This document shows positions 54,837 to 64,000 of a stretch of 64,000 bases of DNA, piece by piece. The notes beneath the pieces were generated by a model. The model was given only the letters and a program-made list of their open reading frames with translations, did no database searches and was not told where the DNA came from. How positions within the stretch are numbered: position 1 is the stretch's first letter; each line of letters begins with the position of its first letter. Location: assembly GCA_016946835.1 (NCBI GenBank), contig JACVTC010000013.1, forward strand, positions 1,077,001 through 1,141,000, in the 5' to 3' direction. The DNA is from Neocallimastix lanati (nom. inval.) (lineage: Eukaryota > Neocallimastigomycota > Neocallimastigomycetes > Neocallimastigales > Neocallimastigaceae). The translations under genes were made by a program, and so were the position numbers.

Positions 54837-55192
54837 TCTATTATATCAATTAAAATTTCTCAAAATACAAAAATTCAAATTATTTAAATTTTGCAATACA
54901 TTAACATCAATATTTAATTTATTTAATATATATCATAATAAGATTAAATTCAATCATTTATATTTGTCAAAAGAATCTAATTCAGTTTAAATTAAAATTA
55001 TTTATTTTATATATTAATACAATATAATATAATATATGAAGTAAATTATTATAAAGAGTAAATATTAGGAATTTAAAAAATTTTTTTTCGATAATTAATT
55101 TAATTAATTATTTTATGTTGGATTAATTATTTAAAAGGTTATATTAAATAAGATCAATTAAGGGTAATTAATTTCTTAATAATCATTGTATA
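54837..55192. other. AT-rich stretch between opposed heptamer arrays
   Basis: No feature recognised. Confidence 0.5.
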
Positions 55193-55505
55193 ATAAATAA
55201 TAAATAATTGAATTATAAATTATAAATAAAAAAATGTGTTTTTTAATAAATAATAATAGAATGAGTATTTATAAATAAATAATAAATAAATAATTAAATA
55301 AATAATGAATAATTGAATATTTAAAAGAGTATTTATTAATAATAAATAATAAATAATAAATAATAAATAATAAATAATAAGTAATAAATAATAAATAATA
55401 AATAATAAATAATAAATAATAAATAATAAGTAATAAATAATAAATAATAAATAAAATAATAAATAATAAATAATAAATAAAATAATAAATAATAAATAAT
55501 AAATA
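55193..55505. repeat. TAATAAA heptamer array (minus orientation) with core motif
   Basis: Contains the core AAAAGAGTATTTATTAATAA (55323-55342), a variant near 55255, and then TAATAAA units. It lies inverted relative to the array at 53395-53935. Confidence 0.9.
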
Positions 55506-55984
55506 AATTAAAATATAGATGAATAGTCTATAAATATTCGCATAACCACAAAAATTAAAAATTAAAAATAAAACAATATATATACATAAAATATATAAAA
55601 TAATAGTAATGAATATAAAATGATTTAGAGTAGAATATTACTTTATAATTACAGAAGATATTCAGGTAATAAAAGAATTTATAACAAAGAGCTATAAATA
55701 ACCAATCTTTATATATATTTTAATTGACTTTTTTGCTTTTTCTTTATCTTTTTTCATTCATATTTAAATTAAAATTATCATTATTATTTTTTATATTTTA
55801 TTTTTTTATTTTTTATTTGTTAATTTTTTATTATTTCTGGTTTTGAAGGAAAGAATGTAGAGAATTCCTTTTTTTTTTCTGTAAAAATAAAACTTATTGA
55901 AATAAATATAATTAATTATAAATAAATATAAATAGAAGATAATAATATTTCTAATAAAAATATTATTTTTTGTTCAATTTCATT
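55506..55984. other. AT-rich spacer
   Basis: No gene or mobile-element end seen. Confidence 0.5.
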
Positions 55985-56400
55985 TTTTCCAGTTTTTATT
56001 CTGGTGATTAACACCCATAAAATTTCTGAATCGACCCCTCGATTACCTCCTACTAAATTTATATGGTATGATTTTCATTCTTCCATGATGTTTTTCCCTA
56101 TAAATGAAGTTGGTGTTTGGTGTTCGCTTGTCATGGTAAGTTTGACCTCTTATTAGACTATATAATTGAAAGGATTAGTGTTATTGTTCCTCCCTTGATG
56201 ATGAATCAAGAGATCACTGAAAAAGAAGCCCGTTGTATAAAGCGATATATAGGGAATTTCTTTCATATTAGTCTTTCATAAAGAAAGGTCCGTGTCGACA
56301 CCGAAAGGACATGGTAATGAATCCAATGAGAGAATCTGATACGTTTAAGGGAAAGACTGGAAGCTCTGTTGTTCTCCCCGCTCGTTAATCTCGGTCTAAA
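55985..56400. mobile_element. Unclassified GC-richer repeat relic followed by poly-A
   Basis: Composition jumps relative to the flanks (TGAATCGACCCCTCGATTAC; GTCCGTGTCGACACCGAAAG; CTCTGTTGTTCTCCCCGCTC), then an abrupt A run of about 22 at 56399-56420. A plus-strand poly-A tail after a GC-richer body would fit a retroposed fragment. No open frame of useful length or family was recognised. Confidence 0.35.
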
Positions 56401-56615
56401 AAAAAAAAAAAAAAAAAAAATTTAAAATAGGTAATGAATGAATCAAACTTTAATTTATATAATTTTGAATAGTATAAACTTTGTTCAATATAAAAATCAT
56501 TTTATTTATTTATTTTCATATTTATTTATTTATTTTCATATTTATTTATTTATTTATTTTCATATTTATTTATTTATTTATTTATTTATGTATGTATTTA
56601 TTTATTCCATCAATA

Positions 56616-56873
56616 AGGAGTGGGGCATTTCGCCAGGTTGCATTTCGCCTTTTGAAAATATGTGGCGTGTTATAAAAATGTGGCATTTCTCCAAATTGCG
56701 ATTCATCAAGTTGAAAATTATTAAATAAATAAATAAATAAATAAAATTAAATATTTTTAATATTGAATAAAAATAAATTTTAAGAAAATTATTTTGAATT
56801 AATATTTATTTATTCATTTATTTATATCAATACTCCTCTTATCGAAATGCAATTTGGGGAAATGCAACTCTCC
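56616..56873. mobile_element. MITE-like foldback element, family 1, copy D (inverted)
   Basis: Opposite orientation to copies A-C: begins AGGAGTGGGGCATTTCGCC and ends AATGCAACTCTCCC. The direct repeat CATCAATA flanks it (56608-56615 and 56875-56882). The left arm carries an extra GAAAATATGTGGCGTG block that resembles the family 2 end at 6013, so this copy links the two families. The interior is AT-rich and non-coding. Confidence 0.88.
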
Positions 56874-56882
56874 CCATCAATA

Positions 56883-58271
56883 GAATTGAGAATCATATGT
56901 GAATTTCGCAAAATGTGGCTTAAAAGGTTTTTAATAAACAAACATATAAATATATAAAATAAATAAATAAATAATATTAAATAATAATTTAATTTATTAT
57001 TAATAAATATGTTAAAAATATCTTATATAATTTTTTTATTTTATTAAAATTTTAATAAAATAAAACTAAAATTGATAGAATATTGATATTGATTAATAAT
57101 AAGGCTTAATTTTCATCTGGGCAAATATCCTTATCCTTTTAAGAAAATATTTATAAATATTATTTATAAATATTTATATATATATCTTCATTCTAATTAT
57201 TAACAATAATATGTTTATATCATGAAGATAGTTATTGATTGAAAATTATTAAACAAATTATATAAGAAAATATATATGTAAATAGTTATATATATCTTCA
57301 TTTTAATTATTAAAGATTTTTATGTCATGAAGATGGTTATTGATTGAAAATTATTAAACAAATTATAAAATTATTATATATATAATTCTTAAAAATTTAT
57401 TAAAAGTTTATCATAAATTATATTTTTTATATATAAATATAAAAAAAAAGGTAATTAGATTAATTTTGAATTAAATAATTTTCATATATATTAATAAATA
57501 ATTAAAATGAATATTAACTTTTAAAAGGTACCTATCAATAATTGAGAATTGAGACACAAAATATTTTTATAAATTTTTTATTACAAAAAAATAGTTACTT
57601 TATTAATTAATTGAACAACATCCCAGGTTTGACATTCATTAAACTTCAAAACCATATCATTCATAGTATTTCATAGCTGTTTTGACCATTTGATTAAAAA
57701 GTTATTTATCAATAAATGAGAATTAAGATACTATAAGTATTTTTTTTGTAATAAAAAATTTTTTAAAAATATTAATTTTGTAATGTTTAATTTTATTTTT
57801 ATTTGGTGAGAAAAACAGCCAATCGAGTTTTATTTTTATTTAGATACTTTTATGTCCTAAATTTGAAGAATTTTTGAATATAAAGATATCTTGTTAATGA
57901 AATTTATATTAATATTTCTCTGATTATTCGTGAGAAATTCATTGAGTATTCCTGATGATAAAAAGGAAAATTTTTGACAACAATATAAAATATATATTTT
58001 ACGTACATTTTATATCTCCTTCTTGGAAGAAATGAATATATAAAAACTTATTAATCAGCTCAGGGGGGAAAGACTATGATTTATTAATAATGATTTTTTT
58101 TTTTTTCTTTTTTCAAACATCATCTCTCCTCTTCTTTCCCTTTCATATTTTGAGTGAGTAACCTTAAAGAATATCTTACTCATATTATGTCATACTGTGT
58201 TTAGAGAATATTATTACACTATGATCAATTTGAATGCCATTAAATCTAACCGTTGTCATGAACGTCAGATC
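56883..58271. other. AT-rich stretch with two local duplications
   Basis: An 80-90 bp direct duplication (57175-57263 and 57288-57370, sharing GAAAATTATTAAACAAATTA) and a looser one near 57530 and 57705 (TATCAATAATTGAGAATT and TATCAATAAATGAGAATT). A remnant GAATTTCGCAAAATGTGGCT at 56902 looks like a family 2 MITE end. A patch near 58055-58260 is less AT-rich but unassigned. Confidence 0.5.
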
Positions 58272-58422
58272 TCGAAACAGATAAGGAAAAGAAGAAATTT
58301 TAATACAGTTTCTCAATTGAATGATAATACGATTATTATTAATGTTATTTAATTCGATATTAAACTAATCATTTCTTTTTCTATTTATATAATATATATA
58401 TATATATAATATAGGTTAAATG

Positions 58423-58454
<32 letters not shown>

Positions 58455-58807
58455 GAGAAAAAAAAGAAATACTCAAAGTGTTTTATTACTATTATATAAT
58501 TCAAAATTTATCAAATTATCTTTATATATATATATATATATTTAAATATTTTATAGTATATATTAAATTATTATTCTATATGAAATTAATCTTTTTAGAG
58601 ATATATATAATAATTTAAAAAGAAAAAAAAATTTTAAACATAGACATATTGGTATCACCATCTATGTTTATTCCTAAATTATATAATATATATATAAAAC
58701 TACTAAATGAGTTTCGAGGAAGAAATGACCTCTAACTCTTCCCATTCATCGACAAAAATTATCATTCGAATCTGTATTAAAATTTCTTCTTTGCCTTATC
58801 GTTTCGA
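58272..58807. mobile_element. Inverted-repeat element of unknown family
   Basis: Imperfect inverted arms, 58272-58328 and 58758-58807, share TCGAAAC, AGAAGAAATTTTAATACAG and GAATGATAAT. They enclose about 430 bp of AT-rich sequence. No target duplication could be found, so it may be a foldback element or an inverted duplication. Confidence 0.55.
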
Positions 58808-59482
58808 CTTATATTTATATATTATATGATATTTTTCATAACAAATATAATAACAATAAAACATTATGTTTTTTTATTTTCTTGAAACAAAAATCTTTAA
58901 ATGAATTCAATTTTTAATATTTAATATATATATATCTAAATATATTGTGTAAAATAAAATAACACAACTTAATTATTTCTTTTATCATATAAATACTAAA
59001 CTATTAATATTTCAATGCTGTCATTTTCTCTTTTTTTTTTGTATTATAATTTGTTTTTGTTATTTCTATTTTTATTTATTTTTTTTTAAAAAAAAATTTT
59101 TTTTTTTTTTAAATATTATAAATATAAAATAAATAGATATAAATTAAGATATTATTTTTTTCTTCTACATTAATATTTTTTAAATAATAAATATAAAATA
59201 AATATATATAAATTTAAAATATTAAAATATTAAAAGATTTAAGATATATTCATTATATATATTATATATATACCCATTTTTATTAATAGTATTAATAAAT
59301 AACTTTTTTTTTTAAAAAAAAAAAAAAATCTTTTAATATAAATATAAATATATATATATATTTTATTTTTATTATATATATATATTTATTTATTATTACT
59401 ATTAATTTATTTTATTTTATTTTTTAATGTATTATGTATTATGCATATATATATATTTTTTTATTTTATTTTATTTTTTTTT
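58808..59482. other. AT-rich spacer downstream of the esterase gene
   Basis: Homopolymers and TA microsatellite; no gene visible. Confidence 0.6.
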
Positions 59483-60883
59483 TTAAAGTTCAATGTTAAC
59501 TTTTGGATCTGATTTCCATCCAAAGAGATCTTCAATGGCTCCAACAAGTTCCTTAGTAGCGTCTATTTGAGATTGAGTATTTGGATGACCATCAATACCT
59601 AATCCATTCTTTTCTTCATTTTGTACACTAAGTTTAAAAGTCTTCACAAGTTCATCACCAGTTTTGGTGGTGTAATTTTGAACAGCTTCTTCAATTTGTG
59701 GGAAGACTTCTTGTCCCATCATACCAAGAGTACAAAGAATTCTAGTTTTTGGATAAAGACTTCTAATTTTGGCAAGGAAATTTTCATAGGCTTCAATGAA
59801 GGCTTCAGTTTCACTTGGAACTTTACTTGGATCAATGGTTTCGAAATAGGTATGATCGTTGGTACCAAGATTAATGACAACAAGATCTGGAATAAATTGT
59901 TGTTGATCCCATTTGTTTTCTTGTAGCTGGAAGACGCCATCATCAAATTCATTTGGTCCAAAGGAGAAACCAAGACGATCATAGATTGGTGGTACAGCAC
60001 TGTCTGGAGTTCTTCCACCATCAAAGGAAATACATGAAAGAATACTGAAACCACTGTAAGCAACTATACTATAGTCAGCATGGAATTTTTGAGCGGTTTT
60101 AAAAGCATAGGATTTAGTACCATCTTCAGTTCTAGTAGAGAAAATTTCTCCGAGAGAACCATCAACACCATAGGCACAGGTAATAGAATCACCAATAAAT
60201 TCTATCTTTAATTTTTCTTCTGCTGTTGGCTTAATGACTTTAGCATCTGAACTGATTTCATTAATACGAATAGAACCACGTTCAGCTTCAGATACCTTAA
60301 GAAAACGAACAATATGTTTACCTGGTCTGTTGAAGTCGACTGTGAAATCAGTAATTTTTTGGGTAATAACAGTATCAATATAAACATTACCATCAGCATA
60401 AATAATAATACGAGCTGGCATGTCTTCACTATAAGCAGTAGCATCAGCAGTGACATTAATAGTAGTTGTTCTACCATTAAAACTGTATTCAATACCAGAA
60501 TCAGTTAAACCAAACCAAAGGTAACCATCTTGATAATTGGCTCTACCAATAATTTTAACATTATCTTTAGTGGGTTCAAAGGTGTTTTGTACGGAATATT
60601 TTTCTGTAATTTCATCCTCAGTACTTTCCTCGGATTCGGTGACTGGATAATATTTTGAAATATCTTTACATTGTTTACGAATAAAATTACAACGACCTCT
60701 TGCAACATTTTTTCTTACACAGGCGATGTAATCATTGCTACAACGATCTATTTGTTTATTAATACACTTAGTATCATCTGGTTTACATACAAAATATGGA
60801 TTATATATTTTATTTTTATTTAATGGAATAGCTGCAGCAAAACTAGCGGCAACTAATGCAATGATACTTAAATTCAATCTCAT
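59483..60883 (-). CDS. Secreted CE2-like acetyl (xylan) esterase of the SGNH fold
   Basis: A single-exon gene, 466 residues. Removes acetyl groups from plant-wall polysaccharides such as xylan or glucomannan outside the cell. A signal peptide (MRLNLSIIALVAASFAAA) is followed by a six-cysteine segment (about residues 33-75, FVCKPDD...KQCKD), a beta-sandwich domain (about 105-220) and the SGNH hydrolase domain. The catalytic Ser233 lies in FIGDSITCAYGVDG; VVINLGTNDH near 335-345 gives the Gly/Asn oxyanion blocks; GIDGHPN holds His433. This two-domain order is that of carbohydrate esterase family 2. No dockerin or CBM is present, so it is probably free and not cellulosomal. The absence of introns in an intron-rich neighbourhood and the bacterial family suggest transfer from rumen bacteria; the Cys-rich segment looks like a fungal addition. 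Substrate is inferred. Confidence 0.92.
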   Translation of the reverse strand: MRLNLSIIALVAASFAAAIPLNKNKIYNPYFVCKPDDTKCINKQIDRCSNDYIACVRKNVARGRCNFIRKQCKDISKYYPVTESEESTEDEITEKYSVQNTFEPTKDNVKIIGRANYQDGYLWFGLTDSGIEYSFNGRTTTINVTADATAYSEDMPARIIIYADGNVYIDTVITQKITDFTVDFNRPGKHIVRFLKVSEAERGSIRINEISSDAKVIKPTAEEKLKIEFIGDSITCAYGVDGSLGEIFSTRTEDGTKSYAFKTAQKFHADYSIVAYSGFSILSCISFDGGRTPDSAVPPIYDRLGFSFGPNEFDDGVFQLQENKWDQQQFIPDLVVINLGTNDHTYFETIDPSKVPSETEAFIEAYENFLAKIRSLYPKTRILCTLGMMGQEVFPQIEEAVQNYTTKTGDELVKTFKLSVQNEEKNGLGIDGHPNTQSQIDATKELVGAIEDLFGWKSDPKVNIEL

Positions 60884-62273
60884 CTTGATAAAAAAAAAAA
60901 AAAAAAAAAAATTAAGAATTGAAATTATAAAATAATATAAATAAATAAATTTTTATTATTAATATATATATATACTATAATGTGACATAAAATTATATTC
61001 ATTATTTAATATATATTTTACCTTTTTTATAAATTTTTTAATTAAAAGTTATTGTTTTTTTTTAATGATATATATATATAGTAATATTTACTTTGTAATT
61101 AATTTCTTTTTTAAAATAAAAAAGAAAAATAGTGATGAAAAAAAAAAAAAAAAAAGAAAGAAAAAATAATTAATTTATACTTTTTTTTTTTGGTTGTGCA
61201 AATATCATTTAAAAAAAATTTTTTTTTAAATGAAATACAAAACAATATAACAAGAACGGCCTAACTCAAAAAATATTATAAAAAAAAAAAATTACAAAAA
61301 TAAATAAATTAATTTGATGAATTTAAATTAAAAAAAATGAAAAAATTAATTAATAAAGATGAAATGAAAAACAAAAATTGAAAACTTTTATTTAAAAATA
61401 AAAATTAATTTAATTTAGATTAATTTTAATATATTAAATAATCTATAATAAATTAAAAATTAATTAATATTATATATTGGTTTTATTTTTTATCTTTAGT
61501 TTTATTTTTTATTTGATATTGTTAATAAAAAAATTAAAATAAAATAATATATAAATATAAATATAAATTAAAATGTATATAAAAATATATATATAAATAT
61601 ATAAAAATATATAAAATATATAAATATATAAAAATATATAAAAAATATTAAATAGGAAATAAAAAATAAAAATATTAAAATGTAAAAATATAATAATATG
61701 ATAATAAAAGTGAAATATAAAAATATTATAAAAATATAATAAAAATAACTTTTTTTTTAAAAAAATATTATAAAAATATAATAAAAATAACTTTTTTTTA
61801 TAAAGTTATTTTTATTATATTTTTATAATATTTTTATATTTTAGAGTATTTAAAAAAAAAAAAAAGTTATTTTTATTATATTTTTATAATATTTTTAATT
61901 TTTAGAGTATTTAAAAAAAATTATTAATAGAAAATGACTCAAAAGGAAAATAATAATGAAGCAATTGAATTAAGCAGTTATCTTTTATTTTTTATTTTAT
62001 TTTATTCTTTTTTTTTTTTTTTTTTTAATAAAATTTTTCCTATTTTATTTTTTTATATATGAATAAAATATCTTTTTTATTAGAAATAGTTAATAGTTTA
62101 TTATAAATAAAATGAAAAAAAAAAAAAAAAATAAATAAAAAATAAAAAATAAAAATATAAAAAACAAATAATAATTACTATTTATAATAGTTTATTATGA
62201 GTAACTAACTATTATTTTAAAAAAAAATCCCATCAATTATTTTTTTTTCTTCTATTTTTTTTTTTTTTTTTTT
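60884..62273. other. AT-rich spacer with duplicated hairpin and a tiny possible exon
   Basis: Contains the palindrome cluster at 61723-61897. A 14-codon plus-strand start, MTQKENNNEAIELS (from 61934), has gene-like composition but runs into poly-T. A splice to an AG near 62081 would give only about 21 residues. I do not call it a gene. Confidence 0.4.
61723..61897. repeat. Perfect 34-bp hairpin with each arm duplicated
   Basis: Arms 61761-61794 and 61802-61835 are exact complements with a 7-nt loop. A second copy of the left arm lies just before (about 61723-61754) and a second copy of the right arm just after (about 61864-61897), giving the order arm, arm, inverted arm, inverted arm. Confidence 0.92.
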
Positions 62274-63412
62274 TTAAATTTTTCTTAAATCTAGTTTATT
62301 ACATGATTCTAATTTAACATATTTAACTTTTTCTATATCATTATATATATTCCTATTGAAATTTCCAAATGGTAAGCATGGACAATCCATTAGGGTATTT
62401 GAAATTATTTTGCTTAGATTTTTAAATTTATCAATAAACGATGTTGTTTCCGTTTTATTTTCTTTATCACAATAGGCTTTGTATATAACATCAGAAATAT
62501 CACAATGAATAATTTCACCGTCAAAAGTAATGTCAGAACCACATTCTATAAGATACTTGGCAATATTCTCTGTTTCCTCCAGAATTCTTTTTTCTCTGGG
62601 TTGCAATAATTCATTATAATCGGATGACCATCCGGTTTTAGCTTCAGGAATTTTATTAAATCCAGAAGGAACTCTTAAAGATATATGGTTTTGTATAACA
62701 CTGTGATTACCAACATATGTACATGTGAAATATTTTTTAGTAAATAAAACTGAAAGAGCTGATGGACCATAACTAATTTCTCCATAATATGATTTTGTCT
62801 TTCTTCTATAATTAACATCTGCTCCTTGATCAACTAAGAATTTTATAGCACTTAATCGATCACCCATAAAAAGATAATGCAAGAGAGTTCTATTCTTTCG
62901 ATTAGAATCTCTCAATTTAAATAATTCATTCCATTCAGCAACAAATGGAGTATTATCTACATATCGTTTATTATCTCTTTCTAAAGGAAATTTATTATTT
63001 TTCTTTTTAATCTTTTGAGAAAGACATATATTTTCTATTATAATATTTTTATGAAATTCTTCAAATGATTTTCCTTCCTTGTTTTTGATTGAAAAGTCGA
63101 TATAATCCGATAGTAATTTTAATATTTTAAAAACTAAATTTAATGAAGGCTCTGAAGAAATTTCATCAATATCATAAAAATAATTAGGTTCTAAAAGATT
63201 AATTCTTTGGCCTAAAAGATGAAAAGGTGTATTTCCATCATCATCTTGAATAGTAAAAACATCAAGTGAGTCAGATACAGAAAAAATAAAATAAAGAATT
63301 TCACTGAGTTTGAGCATATTAAATGTAACAATGGTTCCTTTTCATTACCATTTTCATCTACGATGGGTAAATTTATTACAGTACATATACATGGTTGTTT
63401 ATTAGTACTCAT
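62274..63412 (-). CDS. Ankyrin-repeat protein with an apparent one-base frameshift
   Basis: The main frame (62274 to about 63280) reads ankyrin-type units: DDDGNTPFHLLGQ near the start and NRKNRTLLHYLFMGDRLSAI/KFLVDQGADVNYRRK (about 200 codons from the end), then a Cys- and Lys-containing tail. The natural N-terminus, MSTNKQPCICTVINLP and NEKEPLLHLICSN, another ankyrin half, lies from the ATG at 63412 in a different frame that overlaps it. The two frames meet at a six-T run (plus-strand A6 at 63281-63286). One base less there than the ancestral run accounts for the shift, either a sequencing homopolymer error or a real mutation. With one frame throughout, the product would be about 379 residues, probably a cytosolic protein-binding adaptor. 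The internal ATG near 63317 is an alternative but unlikely start. Confidence 0.75.
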
Positions 63413-63835
63413 ATTATTGTAAAATAATATTTTTTTTCGGTTTCTTTTTATTTTTTTTTTTTGTTATATTTTTTATTAATATATTTTTTCTTTTTTTTTG
63501 TTATTTATTATTATTATTTTTTTTTTTTTTGTTATATACTTTATCTATTAAAATGAGAAAAAATATATATATATATATATTTCAGTTATTTTCTTTTATT
63601 TTTTAATATCCTCATATTAAGAAATTGAATAGTATTTAAATTATTAAATTCATACTATCAATTAGTGTCAACTATGGTTTACATTATTAAAAAAATCTCT
63701 TGGGAGAGTTTCGAAGCGATTTTGTAAAGTTTAAAAAAGGGAGATCATCATCTATGTTAAATACCTAACCTTTATTCCAAAAATTCTAATCCTTATTCTT
63801 TTAAATCGAACTTTAAATATAATATTTATTAATAA

Positions 63836-63879
<44 letters not shown>

Positions 63880-64000
63880 AATCTGGTTGGATACAAAAGT
63901 ATCACCATCACCCATTTCTGTATTTTCATTCTCTACAGATTTCAAGCTAGTATTTTAGTAAAATAACCATTTTCATCTCCTAATTTAACACAACAAAGTT
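63413..64000. other. Right-edge AT-rich region with an AAAT tract and a possible exon remnant
   Basis: Contains (AAAT)n at about 63837-63878. Minus-strand codons at 63880-64000 read LCCVKLGDENGYFTKILA and, in another frame, SVENENTEMGDGDTFVSNQ. These could be the end of a gene that starts beyond the window, or a relic. There is not enough sequence to decide. Confidence 0.3.

Noticed and set aside
61934-62110. 21-residue spliced microprotein starting MTQKENNNEAIELS
   Set aside because: The donor is weak (GTTATC) and there is no homology; the first 14 codons look real but cannot be extended convincingly.

Overview
The window is eukaryotic nuclear DNA of extreme A+T content. It has very long homopolymers (up to 57 T), microsatellites, and genes interrupted by 0.1-0.7 kb introns with GTAAGT/GTAAAT donors and TAG-type acceptors. 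An Och1-type GT32 mannosyltransferase, a fungal CTP synthase, a Pol I A12-type subunit, Asn/Gln-rich proteins and a bacterial-style CE2 acetyl esterase with a secretion signal together point to an anaerobic gut fungus (Neocallimastigomycota). That placement is inferred from gene content and composition; no marker gene in the window settles it.

Layout. 1-680: 3' end of a decayed LINE. 1490-3553 (-): CTP synthase, two exons. 3554-12525: a 9-kb gene-poor stretch with a 12-mer satellite, three MITE-like foldback elements (two of one family, one of a related family), older GC-richer relics and a tRNA-derived SINE bounded by a perfect 15-bp target-site duplication. 12526-14841 (-): two-RRM hnRNP-like protein, five exons. 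17209-19071 (+): centromeric histone H3 (CENP-A), four exons. 20735-21734 (-): RNA polymerase I subunit A12. 24019-24759 (-): unidentified membrane protein. 29043-37884 (-): 2838-residue low-complexity protein with a UBA domain and C-terminal Sel1 repeats. 37885-51061: a 13-kb repeat-rich desert with heptamer arrays in both orientations, a MITE, a long decayed LINE with a recognisable reverse transcriptase, and a second LINE 3' fragment containing two overlapping hairpins. 51062-52231 (-): GT32 glycosyltransferase. 52232-59482: more arrays, a fourth MITE copy and an inverted-repeat element. 59483-60883 (-): secreted CE2-like esterase. 62274-63412 (-): ankyrin-repeat protein with an apparent one-base frameshift.

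The genes form no pathway or cluster. They are mostly housekeeping genes (nucleotide synthesis, rRNA transcription, RNA binding, centromere identity, Golgi glycosylation) plus one plant-cell-wall enzyme suited to a rumen fungus. Reconstructed exon joins keep frame in all the multi-exon genes. The less ordinary content is the mobile DNA: a foldback family with four copies and ~8-bp target duplications, a new-looking SINE, and a LINE whose 3' coding end recurs three times. I also note a CENP-A with an enlarged loop 1 and several perfect short-loop palindromes.
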